Counted from the first letter of the stretch, positions 35,125-48,557 are shown. The stretch: DNA of 64,000 bases from Calonectria ilicicola (GCA_020809705.1 CP085829.1:5456001-5520000), one strand, 5' to 3'. Notes: a model not told the origin generated them from the sequence alone. A program made the numbers and translations.

Positions 35125-38100
35125 CTATCGCCCAAGCGCGTGACCCGGTGGGGAGTTTGCTCCCCCCAGCATTTCTGACTTTCTATTGTTGCTCTTCCAA
35201 AAGTCGATAGCCTCGATAACATCGTCTCCCTTCTCATCCTCGTGTGCAAATAAGATCTGTAAAGTATTAGCCGCGAATGCCCTCGAAACCTGAAACTCTC
35301 TGTATGTCTTGTAAATCTCACCTCATGCGTGCTGCTGTGGAGCATTCGAATGTTCTTGCGAGGCACAATATGCACAGCGCCATTCTCCATATTGCGTAAT
35401 TCAACAAAGTTGGGCTCAAATGCAAGAATCCAGGGATAGCTGAGAGCAAAACTATGAGGAGTGCCTTCCCAATCAATACGCCACTCTGGCCGAGCCCGCC
35501 AGCCATTGCGGTTAACAAAGAATGAAAACTCTGAGTAATTGAGCAAGAATTCTCCATTGAGACGCTCAATGTGAATTGGCTTAACTCCTTCCTTGCGGGC
35601 GACAAAATCAAGCGATGTGTCAGCCTGGTCAAGTAGTGACTGTGTCTCAAGTGTCTCTAGAGACACCACCTCGAAGCCTCTGGCACAAGCAACACACAGC
35701 TTCGACTTAAGGAAGTGGACTGAAGAAGATTCTGTCGGAATGTAGAATTCCTTGAACGGCTTGAGCTCGTCGTGGCCGCTGGACATGAACTTTCCGAGAC
35801 CCTTCTGCTTCTTTGCTTTGGTCATAGCATCGTTCGGCTCAAACACCTTGATTGTTGTAGACAGTGCACTAGACTTGACACAGCAGACTAGATGTCGGCC
35901 GAGGCAGATGCCGGTCTTGAAGAAGCTGCAGTGGTTCTGGATCTTCTTTGGTCTCCTGGAAATGGCTGGCTCGTCAGGATTAAGCGCCGAAACCGAGTAT
36001 GACTGGAGAGTCTTGTTCGACAACACAAGAAGCAGCTGGTACTCCTCTAGAATATCAATCTGAGTAACAGAGGTGGTTTCCAGCACTCTTCGGGGAACTT
36101 GGTCCTTGTTCTTACGGTCTGATAAATACACACCGTTGTCGGTGCCATAGAGCAACTTGCGACCGCCGTCTGTAGCCTGTTAGTGTACGCGTTCACTTGG
36201 ATTTCCACGGGATACTCACCGAATGGTGTAACACAGTTGACGCGATTAGCGCCAGCAAAGAAGTTGCTTGATAAAATCGACATGTTGAAAAAGTCCGCCC
36301 GCGCTCGGAGGCGCTGCTGGGCGGTGTCAATGTACTCAAGCCACTTTTTGCGTGCGGCCTGATTCGACGCAAATAGGGTCAATTCATACCCGGCCTTACC
36401 CAAGTGACGGAATGTTATGGGCCAGCCCTCGCTCTTCTTGGTATCGTTTGTATTGGCCCGTATTGAGGGAATCAAGCTTGACGATGATCTCTTCATCGCC
36501 CCAGAACCGGGGATAACCTCTTCCATCTCTCTAATAGCAAGAAGTTCCAGGGGAATTGGTCTGCGGTATGCCTTGATTTCCTCGTTCTTGCCCGTTTGTT
36601 TGATGCGGACGAGGAGAACAGCATGATCAAACAGGAAGGCCGTGATTTCGGCCGGATCAGTTGGTGATTTCTTGAACTGACTCTTGAAGACGAGCTCGCG
36701 GCCGTCTTCTGTAAGCTTCAAATCGACTCTCTCGTTGGGCCTGAAGCGGAGTTGCTCGTGTAGCCTTCTGAGGTTGAATCGGTTCTCTGCCTTTCCAGAC
36801 TCGGCGTTGACTCTTCCTAGTAGGTCTCGAATCATGGTGAGAACCTGAGGAATATCCTCTTTGTCGGGATTGCCGTCCTCAGTGTACTTCAGGACGTTTT
36901 CCAACAATAGCGGGTATCGGGCGAGACGGGTTGTTGGCTTAGTCAGGTAACCGTTGAGTTCCAGTTTCCTGGATTCCTTGCGTCGTTCGATCTCATCGAC
37001 GAATTTGGCGAAGTATGGATTGACAGATCTCTCGTTTTCAAATTCGAATTTTCCTTCCAGTTGCTTGGAACCGTACCAAATAAAGGGCTCAAACTGCGGG
37101 ACAAATTCTAGGAAGATGTCACCAATGTTGTGTACAATGGGCTCCTTCTGTTGTCGACTGGTCAATGATGCGGCAAACCGCGAGCTTACAGTATGAATGC
37201 TGGGGTGATCGATAATATTGCTAAAGATGCCCTTAACAACCTTATCACGGCGCTGAACCGGAATGGGAGAAGCCTTTGATCGCAAAGGCAAGATCCAGAA
37301 GTCGCGGAGGTATTCCAAATCCTTGACGAAATCTCGCTCGGTGTAGAAGATTTCGGAAATAACTTCTTGCCTCTTCTTTTCCCGTTCATCCACCTTGTCG
37401 GCAATTTCCTTGGGAACTGAGTTAATCCAGAGCTTCTGCTCATCTGTTTGATCGACTTCATCGTCGGCAACATTGGCAGAATCCTCCTTTCGCAAACCAG
37501 GATTGATCTTCAGGTTCAACCTGGACACCTGCTCTAGTCGTCGAGGGCAAGCAATCGAGTAACAGAGCTGATCCCTGGTACAGGTAGGAGAATAGCACTC
37601 GGAGAGAAGAACGAAAACACCGTTGACTGCAGGCTTCTCCTCTGGCTCGTCCATCATTGTCTCTCTAAACTGATACATTTCTGACTGCGAGTCTCGCAAT
37701 CGGTGCTCATATGTGACATCGTGGAAGTACTTCTGAGCATCCAAGGCTCGACCAAGAAGGAGAGCCAAGTTTCGATCCGTCGTTCTAATAATATATGACA
37801 GCACGTCGACTGCTTCAGAACCGCTGAAGGCATTTTTATATGTAAGTTCGTTCTTTGTCCGATCACCAACAATGATCTTGCGGCGGAAGCACTCGGCGAC
37901 ACGAGAGAGTAGGGCAGGGTAAACGAGGGGCGGGCGAATCTTGGTTGCGGTGGGGGGGCGCTCGCTCTCAATCGACTTGCTTCTCGAAGGTCGCTGTACA
38001 AGAGTGCCAGCATCGGACTCGGATGGAGCAATGGTTGGCGCTATAGTAGAGGCCATTGACATGGTCCTTCCATGATCACTGCCCCCGTTGGATGACGCCA

Positions 38101-38998
38101 TGCTGGGTGTACGGGTTTGCGAGCCTGGAACGTTGCCGTAGGCGTTGTTAGAGTTAGGGTAACCGTTAGTCGCTGGCGCCTCTGCTGGTCTTCGGTTGGG
38201 GATGACTCGTCCGCTCATAGTCTGATGGGCGTCTTGCATTTGAGGGGGGTATGAGCTGGTCATGGACATCGCTCGGTCCTCGTGACGTTCCGGAACGATT
38301 CTGCCCTGAGCCGTTGTTCTGGCCGAGTTCTGGTGGGCGTAGGGGGCGTGACGCAGTTGGTTTGCGGCAGTCTGTTGTTGATGTTGAGGCTGGAATGAAT
38401 TCGGAGGTGGATGGTACATCTGAGGTCGAGGGGCAGAGGCAAGTGATTGGGATCGATAAGGATCGTTATTCATCGCAGGGCCCGGCCCTCCTTGATAAAA
38501 CCGTTGGGCAGGAGTCCTCGCGCCCTGGGCTTGAGCTGGCGGACCCCGATGATCCATGCGCGGAGGTGCCGGCCCTCCGGGGCCAGGATATGGACGCCTC
38601 TGCTGCTGTTGTGGTGGTTGCTGCTGCATGTAGTGGTGAGATGGTTGCTGCCCTCCCGACGCAGAGCGTTGTTGTGGGTAGTAGCCACCACCGGAGCTGG
38701 AATCCATTGTTCGGGTTCTCGTGGGATCATGGTTGGGATAGTGGCCAGGGGGAGGGCGTGGCGGTGGCTGCCGCTGCATGCCTTGCGATGTAGAGGACAT
38801 GGTCTGGGTGCGGCCCTGGTGATCTCTCATGGGAGGAGGCATCGAGGAGGATGTCATGGTTTGGGACCTGCCCGGGGGAGGAGCAGCACCGAAGATGTTG
38901 GAGAAGGCGGCATCTCGCTGGTAGTTGTTATCGCCGTAGCCCTGAGGCGGCGGTCCTCGCTGGGGAGCTCGACGGGCGTCGTAACCGTAGTCGGCCAT
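35125..38998 (-). CDS. ROM2: Rho1 guanine nucleotide exchange factor (Rom2 type: DEP-DH-PH-CNH)
   Basis: Exons on the minus strand are 38998-36220, 36169-35322 and 35256-35125, giving 1,252 residues. The introns (50 and 65 bases) rejoin NCVTPF to DGGRKLLYGTDNGV and HSSTHE to ILFAHEDEKG. A long Gln/Pro-rich disordered N-terminus (1-350) is followed by a DEP-like domain (about 360-443). Next comes a DH domain starting EVISEIFYTERDFVKDLEYL (about 535-735), with NGYLTKPTTRLARYPLLLEN as its conserved core. A PH domain (about 755-900) and a citron-homology domain (about 930-1225) complete it. This order is that of Rom1/Rom2 and fission-yeast Rgf proteins, which load GTP on Rho1 at the plasma membrane in cell-wall integrity signalling. 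The short last exon ends GHALGR. Confidence 0.95.
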
Positions 38999-40877
38999 GA
39001 TGAAGAATAATGTGCCTGTGAATTGGAAAGGCCCTGGTTAGGAGACGAGAGAGCGAATAGAGGATGGCGGCTGGGCAACAAACCGGTTGGGAAACCGCTC
39101 GAGAGGCCAAAATGGTTGACGGCGGTTCAGCAGCCGACGTCGACGGATGCGCCGCCGCCAGTCGACGTCAACACGGCCCCTAGGTCGAGATTCGAGCGAT
39201 AGTTAATGCGCAAGGCTCTGTTCTCGGCTGGCGTCGCAGATGTCGTCGCGGAACAGCGGTCGTCGGGGGAGATATGGATTAGGGAGAGGGCGAGGTTTGT
39301 GCCCAAGCGGACGTTGACTCGCGAGGATGAGGCGGGTGAGCTCGTGGGACGGTTGAGGCAAAGCAAATAGCAACGCTGCTCGGTCGCGTCGGGGCTCGTC
39401 GGGAGAGCCAGACCAAGAAGATGTAGATGAGGAGCAATGGGCGTTGGCGGATTCGACGTTTGGTGGCCCTATGGATGAATCCGAGGGGGTTGCAGGTTCA
39501 TGATCCACGTAGTGAGTAGGACCAGAGCCAGACAAGCCAGTGGTAGAGCACAGCACAAGGGCCCAGCAAAGCACGGAGCAAACAGAGAGCACAGAGCACA
39601 AGCGCAGGTCCACTAAGTCCACATCCACGTCCACACCAGATTCGGTGCTTTGCAGTGCGGTCGGGGGTCGGGTGTCAGTGTGGCAGTGGAGAGAGCCAGG
39701 AGGGACTGGGTGTGAGCCAGGTAGTCGACAGGTACCTGGCAGGCCCATCAGTGGGAAGACTGGGGGGACGACAGTGGCCAAGCCAGTGAAGGAGCCAGTG
39801 GGAGGTCCACCAAACCCACCTGTGGATGGGCGGCTCCTCTGGTGGGCGACGGGCTGGGTGACTGGACCTGGCACGTACGTAGGCTGGACGGGGTGCGGGC
39901 GCCGCAATGGGCAGGTTATACTTGGTAAGGGATGGCTTAATGGATTGGGAATAAAAAGAGTCCTGGATGCGTGCAGTGGTATTCCGCAGTCCTGGGATGA
40001 AGCCCTGGCTGGTCTACTGGGGATGCAAAATGCGATGGATCCTTATCCCTTTGTCTGCTCTGACAACCGGAGGTAGCCAAAATATACGTAACCCCCCCGA
40101 GTATACTAGTAAGTACGACGTGGGTAGCAATGTCAATCTGAAAGCCGTCGTCGACAAGGAGCAAAGAATGTGTGGCTAATAAGGGGGAGTGAGGGAGGGG
40201 TCTACACTAGCGACCGTTGATTCCTGACGAAGAACACTCAGTCGCTCTCGCCCTGGCGATTGGATTGCACTGGATTGGAGTTTTGCTAGCGAGAGACACT
40301 TGTGTGTGAAGGTGGTCGGTTCATTCATTCATTGCATGTAGGTGTTCCATGCGGTAGCAGCAGGCATTGCATACATCATGTCGGGGGTGCTACAGAAGAC
40401 CAAGCAGCTGCACACAACGCATACACACACGCACACAATTGAAAGCTGCCACAACCACCACTGCTGCCACTGCTGCTACTGGGCTTTTCGCCCGCATCTT
40501 CTCTCCCATCTAAATGCACGATTGACCCTCGCATCAAAAACACAATATACTGTCTGTTGGTGGCCGAAACTTGCACGCCAGGCACCGCAGGGGCCCCCCC
40601 TGGCCCAATCCACCACAACCTCGTCGCGACTCCTGCCGCGCCTGTCAACATCCACAAAAGGGAACCAATCACAAGCCTTCTCTCCACTCCACTCACGTGA
40701 TATATCACATGCAGTCGAAGCTCCTGATTGGCCGTGCCCAGCCCAGCTCTGCATTGTCCAGCTCGCTCTTCCTAGCAGCCTGGCCGGGGCTACATCACCT
40801 CCAAGCTTCAAACGACAAACACCAGAGTCCACGTCGTCTCAATCTTCCTACCTCTGCTCCACGGTCGCTCCTTCATC
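38999..40877. other. Divergent promoter region between Rho GEF and VMA11
   Basis: A 1.9 kb head-to-head spacer. Frames such as those at 39.2-40.1 kb translate to Ser/Thr-rich low-complexity sequence on both strands and are not credible. A TTCA repeat lies near 40.32 kb and a CA tract near 40.42 kb. Confidence 0.6.
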
Positions 40878-41669
40878 ATGGCTGAGGTATCGGCGGAGTA
40901 CGCACCCAAGTTCGCCCCCTTTATAGGGATGGTAAGTCGCTTCTTGATGATGCGCGTCGCGGATGACGCGGATTGCTGATGGGTTCCTAGGCCGGTATCT
41001 GCGCTGCCATGGTTTTCGGATGTACGACTCCCTCCAGCCCCCCCGCCTTCTAGGTCATCAAGGATCGATTGCTAAACGATTGAAATAGCCATTGGCGCTG
41101 CGTACGGCACTGCAAAGTCCGGCATCGGTATCGCTGGTGTCGGTACTTTCCGCCCAGACCTGATCATGAAGGTATCATCATCTCTACCTCGATACGACAA
41201 TCCGCCGGAAATATTATCATCTGACAACAAACACAGTGCCTGATTCCCGTCGTCATGTCTGGTATTATCGCCGTCTACTCGCTCGTCATTTCCGTCCTGA
41301 TCGCCGAGGATCTGGCTCCTCCTACTTCCCAGAGCTATAGCCTGTTTACGTATGTTTGGAATCGGACACAGATATATATGTCGCTAACGAGGGGGTAGTG
41401 GTTTCCTGCATTTGGGATGCGGTATCGCTGTCGGCATGACCGGCCTGGCTGCTGGCTATTGTATCGGTATCGTGGGTGACTCTGGTGTGCGTGCCTACAT
41501 GGAACAGTCTAGGATCTTCGTTGGCATGGTCCTGATTCTGATTTTTGGCGAAGTTTTGGGTCTCTATGGGTATGTTCCTTATCAGCGGTACAGGGAAATG
41601 CTGGACAATACTAACACTCCCAATAGTCTCATCGTCGCCCTTATCCTTAACACCAAGAGCAAGGGTTAG
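40878..41669 (+). CDS. VMA11: V-type ATPase proteolipid subunit c' (Vma11)
   Basis: Six exons (40878-40931, 40991-41021, 41089-41171, 41237-41349, 41399-41569, 41627-41669) encode 164 residues; a clear CTAAC branch site lies in the last intron. Four transmembrane helices are visible. The ion-binding Glu is in [13 protein letters not shown], at residue 145. I assign c' rather than c because of the segment [18 protein letters not shown], the [13 protein letters not shown] turn and the C-terminus NTKSKG. From memory these match yeast Vma11 (164 residues, essential Glu145), while subunit c usually ends in a DVVC-like tail. The protein is part of the membrane Vo rotor that pumps protons into the vacuole. 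Dense introns at the 5' end are typical of fungal proteolipid genes. Confidence 0.93.
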
Positions 41670-42263
41670 CTTGTCCATCTCAAGTCGGCCGAAAGCAATC
41701 TACGGCGCCCCTTGTACAGTGTCCTCGATGGATGCTGAGGAGTAGAGCCACCATCGGACTGCAGAGAAGTGTCTTAATAGCTGCATCGGGTATGGCGTTA
41801 TGGAAACGTGTAATTTTAACGTGACAGGTAGAGGACAGAGGGAGAAATTGACGGTATTTAGCTACATATCAGCTCATGTATCTGAATTATACAACACGCA
41901 GCATGTTTGGCAGAAAGTTTCGAAAAGGATGTTGAAATATTGGTTCGAGTAGGAAGCTAACTATGTCCAGTTTGTCTAGCTCCATCGTCCTTCAACCTTG
42001 AATCCCCAAGAACCCTATTGACCAGAGAAAGAGTGAAAAGAAAAAACAACACCAGATGCTATACGAAGACCCTCTTGCCATTGTCATGCAGTTTGGGAGA
42101 AGATCGTAAACCCCGACATGAGAAAATGGAGAAATTGACCAACCAGGACCAAAATCAAATCTAGATCATAAAACGCCGAGAAAATGCGGCAATGTCGTCC
42201 AGATGCTATCGTCAAACTTCGAACCCGACACAGCAGCAGCGTCCCAGCGCGGTTATTGCTCGT
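41670..42263. other. Convergent 3' region
   Basis: About 590 A/T-leaning bases between the tail-to-tail VMA11 gene and the next minus-strand gene. No coding signal was seen. Confidence 0.6.
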
Positions 42264-43168
42264 TTACATCATTAAGCGGCGTCCACCAATACGGCGGAGC
42301 AGCTTCTTGCGAGAGCTCATCTCAGCCTCGCGGCGGAACCGGGTCCAGCTTCGGTCACGTTCGTCCCAGTCACGCATTTGGGCTGGTTTAGTTTTGTTAG
42401 CGAAATGTGCTTCTAGATTGTGATGACAGTGCTGAGTCTTGTTGCTACTTACCCAGGAACCAGTCCCACTGGCGATCCTCGCGCACAAGAATATCGTTGC
42501 CTGTCTCACGAGCAAGTCTCTCATTGCGTGCCTGTGTAGCAGCAACCTCCCCTACAAGATGAGGGTCCTCGAGAGGTCGTGTGATGGGCTCACTGTGATC
42601 TTGAAGATCATCGGTGAGGGTCCTGCTTCGTCGCATGGTGTCTACAGGATACCTCTGAGCGCTTACACGCCTCTGAGCAACTCTCTGGGCGGTGGGGCTC
42701 ATGCTGACAGAGGACCATGTTCCAACACGGAAATCGTTCAGGTTTGGGGTGCTTCGCACAGGACCGGTCGGCACCGGGGGCAAGCCGATGGTTTGTGGGC
42801 GGGGTGCCGAGGTGCTTGTTCGGAGCGGAGGCAGGAGAGACGACGCCCGGCCCGAGACGTTGGACCTGCTGGTGGGCGGCGAGTATGGCGGTACGGCCTC
42901 AGGATACGGAGCGACGGAGTGATAGGACGGTGTTTCTGACACTGCAACATCATATGTGGTCAGCTACATCGGTCTCGTGCCGGCATCCGGACTCCACACG
43001 TCTCTTGGTGCCTGGATGTTGCAAAATAACAGGCCGAGCGAAACATGCAGCAAAACAAGGTGATGGCACTGGATGCGAAAACTTACCGTATGAGGGGGCG
43101 GCAGAACGGATCGAGGCTGTTTCAAAGTCCTCAGCGCTGTAGCGCGGAGTAGCAATAGCACCTGTCAT
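42264..43168 (-). CDS. Unrecognised conserved-looking protein with basic, Trp-rich C-terminus
   Basis: Exons on the minus strand are 43168-43087, 42941-42453 and 42382-42264, giving 229 residues. All junctions have good consensus and correct phase. The N-terminal two thirds are Pro/Ser-rich and disordered (APSYG, YSPPTSRSN). A helical C-terminal third follows, with ARNERLARETG, REDRQWDWFLAQMRDWDERD, SWTRFRREAE and SRKKLLRRIGGRR. The clustering of Trp, acidic and basic residues there looks like a conserved interaction helix. The C-terminus MM is followed directly by the stop. No family is recognised, so no function is assigned. It lies tail to tail with VMA11. Confidence 0.72.
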
Positions 43169-46100
43169 GATGATAGAGGTCCAGACACAGAGGAAGGGTG
43201 GAATCGAGGCAGGAGAGGAACGGCGCAGGCCGAGTTGAGCATCTGTCCGGGAGCGGTGCTTATCAAGAAAGATCTAAGGCTCGACAGAGACGACCAGATA
43301 GAGGAGAGATAGGACAGGATCACGCGGTGAGGTTCGAGGGGTCAAGTGAACCAGCTTGTGAATGGGAGACGATATGAAAAAGGGTTGAGTGAGACGGGGG
43401 AGTGGGAACGGTGACTCTTGTTGGAGGCGAGTAAGACAACAGGAGCCAGAAGGCCTAGCTATTAATGCACACTCGCGGATAAAGATGCATGCAGGGAGGT
43501 GCAGGTGGGAGATTCGGTGGTGGTGGAGGTGTTGACGGAGGTGGGTAACAAGCATGTTCCGCACCCTTACCAAGGACACAATGCGCTGGGGCACCAGTTC
43601 TTGGCCCGCGAATGTGGATGGGAGAAGGCCCTTTGGGCAAGCTCCAGGTCCAGCCCGCAGCTGAACTGGCGTGGGCTGGCCACTTGCATCACGTCGTGGC
43701 GTGGAGGTTGGGGGAATGGGGGGTAACACTGGCAAGATGCGGGGACACGTGAGAAACCATACGAAGTTGATGCTCAACTACGGTGCCATGACGCGGCGAG
43801 GGAAACCAAACCAGATGATGCTCGCAGGCTGCGGCTGCACTGGGGAAGCTTGCCCAGGTGTGAGAGCTCAGGCCTGGTGACGAGCTACCAAGCAGCCATC
43901 AACCCACGAAACAGCCTTCCCGCTGTTGCGTCGGCGATCACTGCTGGCGTGTAAACAAGTGTGACAGAGGTGGGATCGGGATGGATGGATGCCGCAGCAC
44001 AGGGCACCGCAGGCCAGCACACAGCGCTGCAGTACAAAACATCATCCTGCCAGCTGGGAGCGCTGCAGTCGGGTGTCCCCTGGCAGCATGGTCGGGCGTT
44101 TGCCGGAATAGGCATGACGGGCTTCCACGGAGGCTTCCACACGACGATAGCGGGGTATGGCGGGCAGTTATCCGGGACGCCGAGGGGCCAAGCAGCTGGG
44201 CCCAACTGGGCTCCAGTTCTGACTCTGAGTACGGTGACTTCAACCAAATAGCGGGGCTCGGGCCTTCGTCTGGGCCATGTCTTGGTGTGTCTTGAGCCCT
44301 GTGGGCCACTGATCGGGCTGTGCCCACAGGGGGACGATACGTGTGGTGGGGTAGGCTCTCGATAAGCCAACCATTCATCCCTCCATCCATCATTCACGTC
44401 GTGGTGTCCTGGGAGGTGTCCTGTCCCGGAGGGGGCCCTGGAGGGGCTTCGTTCCGCCATGGTCGCAAGAGAATCTGGGCCCGAGAGCCATGGCGCCTTG
44501 TCAGGTTGCGACTGGCGAAATAGATGGTAGGGCAGGTGGACCTTAATGATGTATTTGACATGAAGCATGCTGTGCTGGCCGGGGATGCTTGACATGAACT
44601 GCGGCACTTGATCATCGTTGCGCCTCGGTACTGGCTCTGCCATGTTTGACCTCTTCTATGATGATCCTGGATCGTCATAGCCTCCGGCCAAGGACGTCGG
44701 AGCATGATGAATATGATGCAAGCCTAGGCATCGTGGTGCAACTACACCAGGGCCGCTTAGCCCAGACCCGACTTGGCACCCTCACCCCACCTTTTTGTCT
44801 GGCTGTGTGTCTGGGTCTGGATGACGGCGGATAATGGTGTGGTTGTCGTGCTCCTCGACACTGCCCAAAATGCAAGGGTTGCATCCCTCTGCCTTTTTTT
44901 GAGCTACTGTAAGGTTCAACGCCGATTCGGTCGAGCGAGATACGTCGAGAACCAACTGTTTTTGGGCGACCTGCCTGCTATGGCAGGTAGCTAGGCACCC
45001 AGAAAGTTCCTGGTATACGGATGGTGGGGGAAAAGAAAAAGAGATATGTTAGACAGATCGCCGCACCAACCGGAACTTGATTCGCGTTGAGGCACGCTTT
45101 GCGATGCCTGATGCAGGAACCACTTCCTCTCTGATAGGCATTGCGATTGCGCTTGGACTTAGTTTTGATAGACCACGGGACTTCCAGAGTCAACCAACCC
45201 TCTCATGGTCTTTTTCGATCTTGTGCCCCTCCCGCAAGAAACGCCCGCTTCTAGAGCACCCCCTCTACAATAGGAAATACGGGTCATTCGGCCCCAATCC
45301 CATTCCCCCGGGCACTGTGAAGCGTCGCTCCATTCCTGGGTGGACTGGTGATCCAGGGGAGAGGAGACGAACTATCTCGAGCCAGCCTACGAGATGCACC
45401 AGTTCGTAGTCTAGCAGATCGTTGGGGCCTCTTTCCGGGGAGGTGCACCTTTTTGGGCTGCTGACACGCTTTGAATATGCATGGCGTCAATGACAGTCCC
45501 TCGGTCTGCATGGGGTTTGGGACTTTTTCGGCCCAGTAGTCGTAAAATACCATGAGACTTGCATGTCCGGGGTCGTCTCACTGGCTCTTTCGGGAGTTGG
45601 TCTCAAAAGGTGACCGGATTTACCCGCGGTTGGCAGACCAGCCAAGACATTAACGTTCCTTTTCGCGAGGGGGTTACGTGTCTGCTGAAAAATGGCAGCG
45701 GAGGCAGAGCCGATTGATATGGCCAGATGTGCTAAGTGGATTCCCGGCTCTTGTTACAAAGAGTGCGGGAGAGAACAACCGGCAGGAATTAGAAGTGAGT
45801 TGTCAAGCTGGGCGTTATGAATGCTAGGAGGCCATGTGCTCCAGATGACAAGCGGGGATGTGTTGCTAAAAAGTTATCCAACACAAACGTACCCCTTCAA
45901 AGATTGTGCCTCTGTGACTTCTTTGGCTTCGACACCACAAGACCTCGACAGTCCTAAAATATTCATTTGATAAGAAAAAAAAAATGAACATCAGGTATTA
46001 AATAGACACCAATAATTTTAGCAAATGAATCTAAATTCTTCTATTCACTCCTTTGCAAATCTCTCAGAGGATGGATAGTGGGGGAAACAAGCAGGGGAGG

Positions 46101-46589
46101 TACAATTCAAAGATTTGCACTGTACAGATCCGTCTGGGGTGCTTGCAGTGTCGGACAAAGGCGGTGATTTTCCGACAAATCGAGCAAATGGGAATTTTCG
46201 CAGTTAAGATTCAGCCTTAGATGGCTGGAGGATTGCGGCTGATTGCGTCCTGGTGCTCCCTTCTCGAGTGGGCAAAGGACTCCCAGTCTGTGGGCTGAGG
46301 TGAACCACAGGCCACCATAGGCCACCCACCCTCCATCGTCCCTGCCCCGCAGTCCCCTGCCAGCACCCAGTCACGTCACTTGTAATTTTTAATGGAAGGT
46401 ACGTATCTGTCGCGTGAAGACGCGATCAACCCGGCTTGATCGACGCCTTGTGTAGCCTGGAAGTCGGCGACATTACATTGCAACAGCCACCCAAAACAAA
46501 CCCAGGTCAATCAAGAGCGCTCGAAAATATCGCCCAGAACTTTTTTCTACCTCCTTAATCCCACGAGCTACCATATCTGCCACTCTCCA
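43169..46589. other. Long divergent intergenic region
   Basis: 3.4 kb head-to-head spacer between the unrecognised minus-strand gene and NSE4. The frames at 43.3-45.5 kb overlap on opposite strands, change frame without splice logic and have no family resemblance. The last kilobase (45.9-46.1 kb) turns A/T-richer. Confidence 0.55.
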
Positions 46590-48004
46590 ATGCCAACCCG
46601 CCTTCGAAACTCCTCGCCTGGGGAGTCGCAATCCCCATCAACTCCGAGACCAACACCGGCACAGCGTAACCTGGTGGTACGTGAAAGGGAATCCAATCGC
46701 AGCGTATCCGGCTCAAAAAGAAAGCGCGCAGATACAAGGGCCGGAGGAGGCTCGAGTCGCCGCCGTCGAACCGCTCAGCCATCTGAAGACAGCGATGATG
46801 GCGAGGAGGAAGGTGGCGAGGACGTCTACGATCCAGATCAACCCTTGAACGAGCGACGAAGAGTGCAGCAGGGATTCAGAGACCTACTTCGAGATGTCAC
46901 AGAGAATACTGAAGAATATCTCCAGCCAGACTCAAAGGGCTTACACGATGCCATTTTAAAAGCCGATGAGCTCACCAAGCACCTTCGGCAGACGACTGAG
47001 GCCACAATTGATTCACGCCTCCTTGTCAGCACGACCGATTTATCATACAGAAAAACTTTGCGTCTGACTCAAGGTAGCCTGGCGCAAGGCATCGATGTTG
47101 ATGAATTCGTGTCAAAATGCATTACATACATGCGCCAGGGCAGGGGCATCCATGACGACAATGCGCCTGAACTTTCAAGCACTCAACGCCACCGAAGAAG
47201 GATGACCCGCGATGGAGATGAGGATGATGATGAGATTGGTGACGAAGGAGACATGATGAACTGGCCACATCTCGGACGGTTCGCAGCGTTGCCCAATATC
47301 CGACGGCCAGCGCTACCCGGCTTATTACTTGGTCCATTGTCTGTTGAAAAGAAGGTGCGCAAAATCACCAAACGAAGTGCACCTTTTCGCCCAAATGCTT
47401 TGGAGGAAACGAGGCCAGAGGTTCTCAATGTCGAGGATCTGGCAAAAAGGGAAAATGACTTGACGGCAATCTGTGGCAAGATCCTTCAGCAATTAACTAC
47501 TACACAAGAGGAGATCCAAAACACAGTCATGAACTTAATTGATGACGATATGGAAGACGAGGAAAGAAATCAGGTCATGCACCAACACGGCCTCAGAAGT
47601 ACGGGTGGAATTGATTTAATGCGCTTCGTGGTCAATCCAAAATCTTTTGGCCAGACAGTCGAGAACCTCTTCTACGTCAGCTTCCTCATCCGAGATGGAA
47701 GGGTGGAGATCGACTTTGATGAATATGGCCTCCCCGCTCTATGTAAGTATCCCTTCCCACCTACCAAACAATTACGAGTGCCAGGCTAATCGCATTCCTA
47801 GCGCCTGTCGGTGTTGGGGGGGAATCAGATGACGAGGGTACCGCCAATGCGCGGCATGGTGCCTCCAAGCACCAAGCAATCCTGTCCATGGACATGGATA
47901 CCTGGCGTGACATCATAGACACTTTCCAACTCAAGGAATCAATGATTGCGCATAGAAAAGAGATTGCAATCACTGCGCCCGGTCCGAGGGGCTGGTATAG
48001 TTGA
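46590..48004 (+). CDS. NSE4: Smc5-Smc6 complex kleisin subunit Nse4
   Basis: Exons 46590-47742 and 47802-48004 give 451 residues. The splice joins DEYGLPAL to SPVGVGGES across a 59-base intron. The N-terminal 80 residues are basic and acidic low complexity (KRKRAD, EDSDDGEEEGGEDVYDPDQP). The middle has the Nse4 N-terminal kleisin helix region (RRVQQGFRDLLRDV, YLQPDSKGLHDAILKADEL). The C-terminal winged-helix part carries the signature NPKSFGQTVENLFYVSFLIR, followed by DGRVEIDFDE, and ends GPRGWYS. Nse4 bridges the Smc5 and Smc6 heads and works with Nse1 and Nse3 in DNA repair and recombination in the nucleus. The length is close to other fungal Nse4 proteins. Confidence 0.94.
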
Positions 48005-48557
48005 TTGAAATATTTGTCAACTACCTTGTCCTACCCAATTTTTAGCCCATGTTGTCGTGGCAGCCGACGATGACTCTTTGTCCCTTTCGTTGGCATGGGT
48101 GGTCTTTATGCATGAGATGCCGCTAAAACACCACACCACGACCAAATTCTTTGTCCGTTGTCACCCCTTCGCTTTAATGTTTGTTGGAAGCACGATCCAT
48201 ATATAGGCTTGTGCGGCGTATAGCGATGCATGCAGCCCCCTGTTTATTTTCAGTGAAAGGGGAAAGACATAATCGTTTGTTGATGGCAAAAATTGTCAAC
48301 GTATAGGCAGTCAATTGACATCCCCCATGTGGTTGGTTCAAGATCCAAACCCCCTCTTTGAAGGGCTCTTTGAAGAGTTCTTTGATAGCCAACTTCAATC
48401 CCAAAAACTTCGCTATTACAATGCCTCCGTTCTTTTCGCTTCCAACTCTCCCTAAGACCTGCCACATTTTTCCTAGCTTCTGATCAAGGCCATTGACGAC
48501 AAACATTGTTAATCACCCCAAGCACTCGATGTATCTAGCCTGTATATCACGGTTTAT
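48005..48557. other. Intergenic region between NSE4 and the next gene
   Basis: About 550 bases containing the NSE4 3' flank and the promoter of the following plus-strand gene. No gene was seen. Confidence 0.6.

Noticed and set aside
34677..35321. Continuation of the minus-strand Rho GEF frame beyond the CNH domain
   Set aside because: A good donor at 35321 and acceptor at 35257 give a conserved-looking end; the longer read-through is intron and 3' flank.
39203..40076. Long frames on both strands between the Rho GEF and VMA11 genes
   Set aside because: Overlapping opposite frames of Ser/Thr/Pro-rich low complexity in a divergent promoter; no splice logic or homology.
41939..41960. GGTTCGAGTAGG, B-box-like sequence suggesting a tRNA
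   Set aside because: No matching A-box or cloverleaf arms could be found around it, and other TTCGA matches in the window failed the same test.
43885..44643. 252-codon minus-strand frame
   Set aside because: Shadow frames exist on the other strand, there is no recognised domain, and the composition is irregular.
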